Positions 1 to 5,732 of a stretch of 5,732 bases of DNA are shown piece after piece. Source of the DNA: Chloroflexota bacterium (GTDB taxonomy: Bacteria > Chloroflexota > UBA5177 > JANWHV01); the NCBI GenBank assembly GCA_025924845.1, contig JAICHN010000339.1, positions 1-5,732 on the forward strand. The letters are read 5' to 3'. The notes below the pieces were generated by a model that made no database searches, was not told the DNA's origin, and saw nothing but the letters and a program-made list of their open reading frames with translations. Position numbers and translations under genes: made by a program. The number at the start of each line of letters is the position of its first letter. Position 1 is the stretch's first letter.

Positions 1-1266
1 AGATTAGAAGTTGATCCGTTCGACGCATTTACCCTGCATCTTCCCCCAACCGACCAGCGCCGGTTAATCGAACGGCTAGGCGCCCAAATGGCCGCGCCGT
101 TCGCCGCCATGAGGAACAAATTGCGCTATGCCGCATCACATATATCAAGGCAGCGGCTCCGTATTGGCTATCTTTCGTCTGATTATCGCAGCCATGCGAC
201 GGCACACCTCCTGGGTCACCTCTTCGCCCTGCATGACCGCCGACGCTTTGAAGCGATCGCCTACTCAACCGGTCCCGACGATGGGAGCGGCTACCGGTGC
301 CGCTTCGAGCGGGAAGCCGAGCGCTTTGTTGATATGGATCACTGGACGCCGCATCAGATCGCTACTAAGATCCACCTAGACGAGGTCGACATTCTGATTG
401 ACCTTCATGGGCATACCATGGGCAATGTCCTGCCGGCCCTAGCCCTTCATCCTGCCCAGCTCCAGATCCATTTCCTCGGTTATGCCGGCACGGTAGGAAA
501 GGATCTGGTGGATTATTCGCTCATCGATGCCGTGGTGTGCCCTCCCGAACATGAGCACTTCTACTCCGAACGAGTGTATCGGCTGCCCGATACCTATCAG
601 ATCAACGACCATCAACCGATCGGCGCAACGCTGCCTCGGACGGCCTATGATCTGCCGGGAGACGGGTTTGTGTTCTGCTGCTTCAATGCCTCCTACAAGA
701 TCACGCCGGAAATCTTTGCCGTGTGGCTGCGCATCCTGAACCAGGTGCGAGGCAGTGTACTCTGGCTGTTTCAGTCCAACCAACCTATGGTACTAAACCT
801 TCGCGACGAAGCGCGTCGACGCGGCTTTCCTCCGGAGCGGATCATCTTCGGCCCCACATTGCCCAAGGACCAGCACCTCGCGCGCCTCCAGCACGCCGAT
901 CTGATGCTCGATACGCCCGTGGTCAACGCTATGACCACGGCCAGCGACGCCCTCTGGGCTGGAGTGCCAATGCTGAGCATCCTGGGTGATAGCTTCCCGA
1001 GCCGGGCCGGCGCGAGTATCCTCACGGCGATCGGCCTGCCCGAAATGATCATGCCCGACCTCGCCGCGTACGAGGAAACAGCGGTACGGTTGGCCACGCA
1101 CCCCGACCACATGGCGGCGCTCAAGGCAAAGCTGGCCGCCAATCGCCTTACATACCCGCTGTTCGATACGCCGCGCTTCGTCCGGAACCTGGAGGCAGCC
1201 TACGAGGAACTGTGGGCGCGGTATTTGGCGGAGACCGACGCGGCAACCGTTGGGGAACCCGTATAA
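1..1266 (+). CDS. O-GlcNAc transferase-like (SPINDLY/OGT, GT41) glycosyltransferase, 5' partial
   Basis: This is the C-terminal catalytic region of a GT41-type protein O-GlcNAc transferase, which in the known family moves a sugar from a UDP-sugar to Ser/Thr of proteins. The frame is open from base 1 (421 codons seen), and residues 1-30 (VDPFDAFTL, LIERLGAQM) look like the usual linker between TPR repeats and the catalytic domain. The ATG at 88 is therefore probably internal, and any TPR repeats lie upstream. Visible motifs, numbered from base 1: RLRIGYLSSDYRSH about 53-65, with H65 at the place of human OGT His498; LGYAGTVG about 159-166; FCCFNASYKITP about 225-235, with K233 at the place of Lys842; LDTPVVNAMTTASDALWAG about 303-321; and a C-terminal LFDTPRF block. 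The His of the usual NGHTT/NAHTT motif is Met311 here. The protein substrate is unknown. A roughly 0.5 kb gap separates it from the glc genes, so a shared operon is unlikely. The family call is firm; sugar donor and activity are inference. Confidence 0.93.
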   Translation, partial: RLEVDPFDAFTLHLPPTDQRRLIERLGAQMAAPFAAMRNKLRYAASHISRQRLRIGYLSSDYRSHATAHLLGHLFALHDRRRFEAIAYSTGPDDGSGYRCRFEREAERFVDMDHWTPHQIATKIHLDEVDILIDLHGHTMGNVLPALALHPAQLQIHFLGYAGTVGKDLVDYSLIDAVVCPPEHEHFYSERVYRLPDTYQINDHQPIGATLPRTAYDLPGDGFVFCCFNASYKITPEIFAVWLRILNQVRGSVLWLFQSNQPMVLNLRDEARRRGFPPERIIFGPTLPKDQHLARLQHADLMLDTPVVNAMTTASDALWAGVPMLSILGDSFPSRAGASILTAIGLPEMIMPDLAAYEETAVRLATHPDHMAALKAKLAANRLTYPLFDTPRFVRNLEAAYEELWARYLAETDAATVGEPV

Positions 1267-1274
1267 CCCCACGG
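1247..1274 (+). terminator. Hairpin across the glycosyltransferase stop codon
   Basis: CCG plus TGGGG (1247-1249, 1251-1255) can pair with CCCCA plus CGG (1267-1274). This gives an 8-bp stem with one bulged T and an 11-base loop that contains the TAA stop at 1264-1266. No T-run follows, so it is not a standard intrinsic terminator. It could slow RNA decay or assist termination, but a chance GC-rich pairing is quite possible. Confidence 0.2.
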
Positions 1275-1426
1275 AACAGTCGCGGCCCCCACTTAATACT
1301 GAGGTACGATAGCAGGCTGACGTTACGCACCGCCCATTGTTCGACCCGCGAGGCTGCCAAGGATGGATACCGACTCACGTACGCCGCGATGTTCGTGATG
1401 TCAATGATTATCCTGTGAGTGGGAAC

Positions 1427-1531
1427 CGCCCGATGCCGTCTAGTCGAGACCAGCGGGCGCAGTACCGGCTCTGGGAGGAAGGGAAAGTCCCCGTCCTCGT
1501 CTACGAGGGCGCCTCGCCCAGTACGATTTTT
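1427..1531 (+). other. Candidate structured RNA: nested and branched stems ending in T5
   Basis: A compound stem is formed by CGCCCG (1427-1432) with CGGGCG (1454-1459), enclosing GTCT (1438-1441) with AGAC (1447-1450). Downstream, CTGGG-AGG (1471-1478) can pair with CCT-cg-CCCAG (1512-1521). That stem encloses two more: GGGA/TCCC (1481-1491) and an 8-bp stem with a TCTA tetraloop (1492-1499 with 1504-1511), giving a three-way junction. GTAC at 1462-1465 may extend the outer stem with GTAC at 1521-1524. A run of five T's at 1527-1531 follows. This could be a small RNA ending in an intrinsic terminator, the 3' end of the upstream transcript, or chance pairing. It matched no RNA family I know, and the pairing was found by eye without energy calculation. 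Confidence 0.25.
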
Positions 1532-1555
1532 CGCGATATACACGTCCCACGACCT

Positions 1556-1588
1556 GACCGGGTGTTCAACCTCGTTCGGCGCCCGGTT
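1556..1588 (+). terminator. Weak terminator-like hairpin ACCGGG...CCCGGT
   Basis: ACCGGG (1557-1562) pairs perfectly with CCCGGT (1582-1587) around a 19-base loop, with a possible G-T pair at the base. The 3' arm runs into a pyrimidine stretch (TTTCTCCTTT, starting at 1587). The T-tract is interrupted, so this is at best a poor intrinsic terminator for transcription arriving from the glycosyltransferase side. Confidence 0.25.
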
Positions 1589-1633
1589 TCTCCTTTGCCC
1601 CAGCTGTCCTGAATCCTCTACGATACGGAGAGA

Positions 1634-1681
1634 CCTTCCCAGGAAGGCATGATAGGTGGGCCCATGCCGTTCTTGGCCCAC
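1634..1681 (+). promoter_or_regulatory. Two adjacent hairpins upstream of glcD
   Basis: CCTTCC (1634-1639) and GGAAGG (1642-1647) form a near-perfect palindrome, folding as a 5-bp stem with a CCAG loop. Nine bases on, GTGGGCC (1656-1662) pairs with GGCCCAC (1675-1681) across a 12-base loop. An alternative, exclusive pairing is TGCCG (1665-1669) with CGGCA (1681-1685). They lie about 95-140 bases before the glcD start, so they may be part of its 5' leader or DNA palindromes for a regulator. Function is unknown. Confidence 0.25.
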
Positions 1682-1717
1682 GGCAGCCCTGGTCGGGGCA
1701 CTCGGGCAGCAAGCTAA

Positions 1718-1740
1718 GGGCGCACGGCGGTAGTGCGCCT
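1718..1740 (+). promoter_or_regulatory. Perfect 7-bp hairpin in the glcD leader
   Basis: GGCGCAC (1719-1725) is exactly complementary to GTGCGCC (1733-1739), with a 7-base loop and one extra G-T pair. It ends 34 bases before the preferred glcD start and contains the alternative upstream GTG (1733) within its 3' arm. No T-run follows, so it is not a terminator. It could be a regulator binding site or an mRNA structure affecting glcD translation. Confidence 0.3.
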
Positions 1741-1764
1741 ACCTGGAAGCGCCCCGCACGGAAA

Positions 1765-1770
1765 GGGAGG
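1765..1770 (+). promoter_or_regulatory. Ribosome binding site of glcD (GGGAGG)
   Basis: GGGAGG, preceded by AAA, sits 4 bases before the GTG at 1775. It is the strongest Shine-Dalgarno match near the gene and is the main reason to choose GTG 1775 over GTG 1733. The spacing is slightly short. Confidence 0.55.
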
Positions 1771-1774
1771 CGGT

Positions 1775-3232
1775 GTGGACCACGATGCCGGGGCAACGAC
1801 GGACGCCGAAACACGTTCGCTCGTTGCCGAATTGGCGGCTATCGTAGGCGCCGACCGTGTCCTCACCGATTCCTATAGTCTCGCGCTCTATAGCTATGAC
1901 GGCGGGACCGACGCCGCTCCGGCCGATCTGGTGGTAATCCCCGAGGACGGCGGGCAATTAGCCGCCGTAATGAAGGCGATCGGTCGCGCCGGCGTAGCTC
2001 TGGTGCCGCGCGGCGGCGGCACCGGACTGGCGGGCGCCGTGATTCCCTGCGAAGGTGGGATAACAATCTCCTTTGCCCGCCTGCGACGCATCCTTTCCGT
2101 GCAGCCCGAGCATCTCACGGCGCGGGTGGAGAGCGGCGTGGTCAATCTGTTTCTGGGGCGGGCCGTGGCGCCGCTCGGCCTTCAATTCGCGCCCGATCCC
2201 TCCAGCCAGGCCGCCTCGACGATTGGCGGGAACATGGCGATGAACGCCGGGGGGCCGCATACCCTGGCCTACGGCGTGACCGCCAATCACGTACTGGGGA
2301 TCCGTCTCCTGCTCGCCGACGGCGACGCGGTCGATCTAGGTGGCCTGGCCCCGGATGCGCCCGGCTATGACCTGACCTCGCTTGTCGTGGGCAGCGAAGG
2401 CACCATGGGAGTGGCGGCGGAGATCCAGGTGCGGCTGGTGCCCCGCCCCGAGGCGGTGCGGACCATGACCGCCATCTTCGCCGAGGTGGCGCAGTGCGCG
2501 GGATGCGTGGGGGCGATCATCCAATCCGGCGTCATTCCAGCCGCTCTCGAAATGATGGACAATAGCACGATCCGTGCCATTGAGGCCGCCACCCATGCCG
2601 GGTACCCGGTCGAAGCGGCGGCGGTGTTGTTGATCGAACTGGAGGGCATGGTCGAGGCGGTCGATACCGGGCTCGAGTCGGTCATAGAGATATGTAAAGC
2701 GGCAGGCGCCGTCGAGTTGAAGGTGGCAGGCTCCGAAGCCGAACGGGCTGGACTCTGGAAGGCGCGCAAGGAGGCGGGCGGCGCCATGGGCCGGCTGGCG
2801 CCCAATTATTATGTCATGGATGGCGTGGTGCCCCGGAACACGCTGCCCCAGGTGCTTGCCGCCGTGGAGCGTATCGCGGGCGCCCATGGCCTACGAGCCG
2901 CGACTCTACTCCACGCAGGCGACGGCAATATCCATCCGGCGCTGCTCTTCGATTCCGATGAGTCGGGCGCTATCGATCGGGTGCGCGCGGCGGGGGCGGA
3001 GATTCTACAGGTATGCCTCGATCAGGGCGGCTCGATTACGGGCGAACACGGGATCGGGGTTGAGAAGCTGGACGTGGTGCGTCGTATGTTCGCCGAGGAG
3101 GACCTGGCAATGATGCTGCGCGTGCGCGACGTGTTCGATCCGCGTCGACGATGCAATCCCGGTAAGTTGTTTCCCACGCCCGGCCGCTGCATTGAGTTGC
3201 ATGGGCGCTCGTTGATCGAGGCGCATTGGTGA
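1775..3232 (+). CDS. glcD: Glycolate dehydrogenase (glycolate oxidase) subunit GlcD, FAD-linked
   Basis: GlcD is the main flavoprotein of glycolate dehydrogenase, oxidising glycolate to glyoxylate and passing electrons through GlcE and GlcF to the membrane chain. The product is 485 aa from GTG 1775, close to the family length. An in-frame GTG at 1733 would give 499 aa, but its extra residues (RLPGSAPHGKGGG) look non-homologous and it has a poorer ribosome site. Seen from N to C: a PCMH-type FAD-binding domain with PRGGGTGLAG (78-87), PDPSSQAASTIGGN about 141-153, the NAGGPH and YGVTANHVLG blocks, and GSEGTMG (206-212). The FAD-oxidase C-terminal domain follows, with LWKARKEAGG about 327-336, VMDGVVPR about 347-354, the metal-site motif HAGDGNIHP (380-388), GEHGIG (423-428) and the closing FDPRRRCNPGKLFP. 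Such enzymes may be D-lactate or D-2-hydroxyglutarate dehydrogenases when alone, but the adjoining glcE and glcF favour glycolate. The stop overlaps the glcE start by 4 bases. Confidence 0.95.
   Translation: MDHDAGATTDAETRSLVAELAAIVGADRVLTDSYSLALYSYDGGTDAAPADLVVIPEDGGQLAAVMKAIGRAGVALVPRGGGTGLAGAVIPCEGGITISFARLRRILSVQPEHLTARVESGVVNLFLGRAVAPLGLQFAPDPSSQAASTIGGNMAMNAGGPHTLAYGVTANHVLGIRLLLADGDAVDLGGLAPDAPGYDLTSLVVGSEGTMGVAAEIQVRLVPRPEAVRTMTAIFAEVAQCAGCVGAIIQSGVIPAALEMMDNSTIRAIEAATHAGYPVEAAAVLLIELEGMVEAVDTGLESVIEICKAAGAVELKVAGSEAERAGLWKARKEAGGAMGRLAPNYYVMDGVVPRNTLPQVLAAVERIAGAHGLRAATLLHAGDGNIHPALLFDSDESGAIDRVRAAGAEILQVCLDQGGSITGEHGIGVEKLDVVRRMFAEEDLAMMLRVRDVFDPRRRCNPGKLFPTPGRCIELHGRSLIEAHW
3218..3232 (+). 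promoter_or_regulatory. glcE ribosome site and GTGA stop-start overlap with glcD
   Basis: GAGG at 3218-3221 lies 7 bases before GTG 3229. That GTG overlaps the glcD stop as GTGA (3229-3232). A TTG at 3226 is also in frame but only 4 bases from the GAGG, so GTG 3229 is preferred. The layout implies translational coupling of GlcE to GlcD. Confidence 0.6.
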
Positions 3233-4533
3233 GCGCCGAGCAGCGCACTGTCCCCGTGCCTGCTTGGGTGAAGGCGACCGCGCGGGAGAGCACCCGACTG
3301 ACGGTGCTGGGCATGACTCCACGTTTTCGCGCGGCGCCCGCGACCGTCGAGGATCTGGCGGCCTGCCTGCATGCCGCGGCGGTGGAGAAGCTGGCGGTGT
3401 GCCCAGTCGGTTCGGGCAGTAAACTGGGCCTGGGGAATCGCCCCAGCCGCTACGATCTGGCTCTCGAGACGACCGGGCCGGCGGGCATTCTCGAGTATCG
3501 GCCCGATGATCTGGTGGCGGTAGGGCTGGCCGGCACCAGGTTGGCGGACGCCCAGACGCTGTTCGCGCGGCACGGTCAATGGCTGGCCCTCGATCCGCCT
3601 CATGCTATGTCAACTACGCTGGGCGGCACGCTGGCAACCAACGCATCGGGGCCTCATCGACTGCGTTACGGCACGGCAAAGGATCTTGTCCTGGGCATGC
3701 AAGTCGCCTACGCGGACGGTACCCTGGCCCGTTCAGGGGCGAAAGTAGTGAAGAGCGTAGCGGGCTACGATATTCATAAGATGCATGTGGGCGCCCTGGG
3801 TACCCTAGGGGTGATCGTGGAGGTGGCGCTTCGCCTGCACCCTCTCCCCGCCGAGCAGCGGGTGCTGGCCTGTCGCGCGGCTGCCGGCGGCTCGGCCTGG
3901 CCCGCCATGGCGGCCACGGTACAGGATCTGCTCCGCTTGCCGCTTGGCCTGGGTGGCCTGGAGGCGGTGAACGGCGCGGCCGTTAGGCGGTTGAATATGG
4001 ACCTGCCCGAGGCGAGCCTGTTGTTGGTGCTCTGCGAAGGACACCCGCGCGTGGTAACCAGGCAGATCGCCGAGGTGCGTCGTGCCGCCGGCGCCGTCGG
4101 CCTGCTGATCGAGGACGTGGCGGCGGGTGACCGGGCGAGGCAGCTGGGCGCCGCCCTGGCCGAGGTTCGCGCCCCGCAATCGAAGGATGAGACAGTGTTC
4201 AAGCTGACCGTACCACTGGGCGATACCCTGGCCGCGCCGGCCGACCTGGAGGCCACCCTCCCCGACGCGGCTCTGGCGGCGCACGCCGGGAGCGGCGTGA
4301 CTCACGCTATGGGCGCCGTACCGGCGGTTGAGTTGCCCGCGCTTGTCACCGCGTTGCGGGCGCGGGCGCGCGCTCGCCATGGTCACCTCGTCGTCCAGCA
4401 CCGACCAGAACAAGCGGAGGCCGACCTGGACGTCTGGGGGCCGGTGTTGGCGCCTCGCCTGATGCGCGGCCTGAAACAGGCGCTCGATCCGGGCGCCGTG
4501 CTGAATCCGGGCCGTTTCGTGGAAGGATTGTAG
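3229..4533 (+). CDS. glcE: Glycolate dehydrogenase subunit GlcE, FAD-binding
   Basis: GlcE is the second FAD-binding subunit of glycolate dehydrogenase, needed with GlcD and GlcF for activity in characterised systems. The product is 434 aa from GTG 3229. The first 25 or so residues have no evident motif. A PCMH-type FAD domain follows: VCPVGSGSKLGLG (about 57-69, a weaker form of the PRGGGTKL loop), LDPPHAMSTTLGGTLATNASGP (about 121-142), RYGTAKDLVLG, KVVKSVAGYDIHKM (172-185; S replaces the common N in KNVAGYD) and GALGTLGV (188-195). The C-terminal region lacks the HxGDGNxH metal motif of GlcD, as expected for GlcE, and ends with the typical LDPGAVLNPGRF. It is longer than E. coli GlcE (about 350 aa). 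Its TAG stop abuts the glcF ATG. No signal peptide or membrane segment is evident. Confidence 0.94.
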   Translation: MSAEQRTVPVPAWVKATARESTRLTVLGMTPRFRAAPATVEDLAACLHAAAVEKLAVCPVGSGSKLGLGNRPSRYDLALETTGPAGILEYRPDDLVAVGLAGTRLADAQTLFARHGQWLALDPPHAMSTTLGGTLATNASGPHRLRYGTAKDLVLGMQVAYADGTLARSGAKVVKSVAGYDIHKMHVGALGTLGVIVEVALRLHPLPAEQRVLACRAAAGGSAWPAMAATVQDLLRLPLGLGGLEAVNGAAVRRLNMDLPEASLLLVLCEGHPRVVTRQIAEVRRAAGAVGLLIEDVAAGDRARQLGAALAEVRAPQSKDETVFKLTVPLGDTLAAPADLEATLPDAALAAHAGSGVTHAMGAVPAVELPALVTALRARARARHGHLVVQHRPEQAEADLDVWGPVLAPRLMRGLKQALDPGAVLNPGRFVEGL

Positions 4534-5732
4534 ATGACCGCCTCGATCCCCTCGTCGCCCAACTTGCCGCGCGACCTGGTCCGCGCCTGCGTCCATTGCG
4601 GACTTTGCCTCCCAACCTGCCCAACCTATGACGTGCTGGGCGACGAGCGGGATAGTCCGCGCGGACGGCTCTTCCAGATGAAGGCAGCGGCCGATGGGGC
4701 GATTGCCCTTGATGATCCTTCCTTGCGTCTTCACCTCGATCGTTGCCTGGGCTGCCGCGCCTGCGAGACCGCGTGTCCATCCGGAGTGCGGTTTGGCCAG
4801 GCCCTGGAGGAAACGCGCGCCGCCATGCCCGCCCCGGCGCCGACGCGGGAGTTGGTGCAGCGAGTGGCGCTGGACGGCTTGTTCGCGTCACCGCGCTTGC
4901 TGAACCTGGCCGGGGCGGGGATCCGCGCCTACCATCGGTATGGTCTGGGCCGCGCCGCTCGCCAAGCCGGACTCTTCGCACTGCTTCCAGCCCGTCTGGG
5001 CGATATGGAGGCGCTGCTTCCCACTCCGCAGCCGTTCCGCCCTCTGCCGCGCCAGCAGCGGGCCCTGGGAGCGCAGCGAGCCCGAGCGGGACTGATCACG
5101 GGCTGCGTGATGCAGCAGTTCTTCGCGGGGGTGAATGGGGCGACGGCACGGGTGCTGGCCGCGAACGGGGCATCGGTCTACACCCCGAGGAGCCAGGGCT
5201 GTTGCGGCGCCTTGCATTTGCACACGGGACGGCGTGAAGCCGCCCGCGGTCTGGCGCGAAAGATGATTGATGCGTTCCCCGATGATCTGGATGTCGTCAT
5301 TATCAACGCGGCGGGCTGTGGATCTACGCTCAAAGCTTACGGACACCTGTTAGCCGATGATCCGCGATACGCGGAGCGCGCGGCGCGTTTTGCCTCGCGG
5401 GTGCGAGATGTGAGCGAGTGGCTGGACGAGGTGGGGCTGCGTCCGCCGACCGGCGGTATCCCCGGCGTGGTGACCTATCAGGATGCCTGCCATCTGCGCC
5501 ATGCCCAACGCGTCTACGAGGCGCCTCGGCGGCTGTTACGCGCCATCCCCGGACTGGATCTAGTCGAAATGCAGGGCGCCGCCGACTGCTGCGGCAGCGC
5601 GGGAATCTACAATATCACCCAACCTGCTATCGCCGCGAAACTGCAAGAGCAAAAGCTGGAGCGGGTAGCGGCCACCGGGGTGAGTATGCTGGCGGTGGGG
5701 AACCCCGGCTGCGCGATCCAGATTGGGAGCGG
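4534..5732 (+). CDS. glcF: Glycolate dehydrogenase iron-sulfur subunit GlcF, 3' partial
   Basis: GlcF carries electrons from the GlcD/GlcE flavins toward the quinone pool. The gene starts with ATG directly after the glcE stop, with AAGGA at 4523-4527 six bases upstream. It is open to the right edge (399 full codons). E. coli GlcF is about 407 aa, with roughly 30 residues after the last conserved Cys region, so only a short tail is probably missing. Two ferredoxin-type motifs for [4Fe-4S] clusters are intact: C19, C22, C25, C29 (CVHCGLCLPTCP) and C71, C74, C77, C81 (CLGCRACETACP). Two cysteine-rich CCG domains follow: C191, C223-C224-G225, C262; and C319, C352-C353-G354, C393. The segment between about 105 and 185 is Arg/Ala/Leu-rich and variable in the family. 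Every expected Cys position is present, so a functional protein is likely. The family is related to the HdrD/LutA-type subunits; the gene neighbours settle the assignment. Confidence 0.95.
   Translation, partial: MTASIPSSPNLPRDLVRACVHCGLCLPTCPTYDVLGDERDSPRGRLFQMKAAADGAIALDDPSLRLHLDRCLGCRACETACPSGVRFGQALEETRAAMPAPAPTRELVQRVALDGLFASPRLLNLAGAGIRAYHRYGLGRAARQAGLFALLPARLGDMEALLPTPQPFRPLPRQQRALGAQRARAGLITGCVMQQFFAGVNGATARVLAANGASVYTPRSQGCCGALHLHTGRREAARGLARKMIDAFPDDLDVVIINAAGCGSTLKAYGHLLADDPRYAERAARFASRVRDVSEWLDEVGLRPPTGGIPGVVTYQDACHLRHAQRVYEAPRRLLRAIPGLDLVEMQGAADCCGSAGIYNITQPAIAAKLQEQKLERVAATGVSMLAVGNPGCAIQIGS

Larger units (their letters stand above)
1267..1774. other. Non-coding gap of about 0.5 kb with several inverted repeats
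   Basis: No open frame here encodes a protein I recognise. Short frames on both strands give low-complexity, Arg/Ser/Pro-rich translations typical of non-coding GC-rich DNA. The gap holds at least six inverted repeats, listed separately where they look strong. A weak sigma70-like pair, TTGCCC at 1595-1600 and TACGAT at 1619-1624 with an 18-base spacer (4 of 6 matches each), is the only promoter guess. No GntR-type operator of the TGGT...ACCA form stood out by eye. The gap most likely carries the end of the upstream transcript and the promoter and leader of the glc operon. Confidence 0.7.

Noticed and set aside
1339..1350. TGTTCGACCC resembles a tRNA T-loop
   Set aside because: The flanks do not form a T-stem, and no acceptor, D or anticodon arms can be built around it.
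1474..1492. GGAGGAAGGGAAAGTCC resembles the GAGGAAAGTCC core of RNase P RNA
   Set aside because: The match is interrupted by extra bases, and the partner core near the 3' end (ACAGAAACCCGC-like) and the rest of the fold are absent.
1337..1612. A 91-codon forward frame in the gap, starting with TTG
   Set aside because: There is no ribosome binding site of note, no family resemblance, and the region is dominated by inverted repeats.
1595..1624. Sigma70-like pair TTGCCC ... TACGAT with an 18-base spacer
   Set aside because: Each box matches only 4 of 6 positions, which is expected often by chance. It is noted in the gap description but not called as a promoter.
1625..1635. CGGAGAGACC looks like the start of a glycine riboswitch core
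   Set aside because: The other required glycine-riboswitch segments, such as CCGAAGG and the CTCTCAGG-type partner, are missing.
1148..1681. A 177-codon reverse-strand frame covering the end of the glycosyltransferase and most of the gap
   Set aside because: The translation is Arg/Pro/Ser-rich with no recognisable domain, it starts with GTG inside a hairpin, and it overlaps a well-supported gene antisense.
3805..4734. A 309-codon reverse-strand frame opposite glcE and glcF
   Set aside because: It is antisense to two clear genes, and its His/Arg/Gln/Gly-rich translation is typical of a GC-driven shadow frame.
1..5732. Search for a mobile element, CRISPR array, toxin-antitoxin or an undescribed multi-gene system
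   Set aside because: Nothing of these types is visible. All sizeable genes belong to known families (GT41 and GlcDEF), and only the hairpin-rich gap remains unexplained.

Overview
This window comes from a GC-rich bacterial chromosome. All recognised genes are on the + strand. Frequent GTG starts, purine-rich ribosome binding sites and long GC-driven shadow ORFs fit a high-GC bacterium. The lineage cannot be fixed from this stretch. A complete glcD-glcE-glcF order suggests an organism that handles 2-phosphoglycolate-derived or external glycolate, such as an aerobe or an autotroph using the Calvin cycle, but that is inference.

Region 1 (1-1266) is the C-terminal catalytic part of an O-GlcNAc-transferase-like (SPINDLY/OGT, GT41 family) glycosyltransferase. 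The frame is open to the left edge, so the start and any N-terminal TPR repeats lie outside the window.

Region 2 (1267-1774) is about 0.5 kb without a convincing gene. It holds several inverted repeats: a nested, branched structure at about 1427-1531 ending in five T's, a stem with weak terminator character at 1556-1588, and three hairpins at 1634-1740 just before glcD. These were found by eye and matched no RNA family that I recognise.

Region 3 (1775-5732) is a tightly packed glycolate dehydrogenase (glycolate oxidase) operon, glcD-glcE-glcF. glcD and glcE overlap by 4 bases (GTGA), and glcE and glcF abut (TAG then ATG), so the three are probably co-transcribed and translationally coupled. 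GlcD is the main FAD flavoprotein, GlcE the second FAD-binding subunit, and GlcF the iron-sulfur subunit with two CX2CX2CX3CP clusters and two cysteine-rich CCG domains. Together they oxidise glycolate (and in related enzymes D-lactate) to glyoxylate and pass electrons to the respiratory chain. glcF runs off the right edge, probably some tens of codons before its end.

I found no mobile element, CRISPR array, tRNA or rRNA, and nothing that makes a clear case for a new system. The structured gap before glcD is the least explained part. A Met replacing the usual UDP-contacting His in the glycosyltransferase is the most notable protein-level detail.
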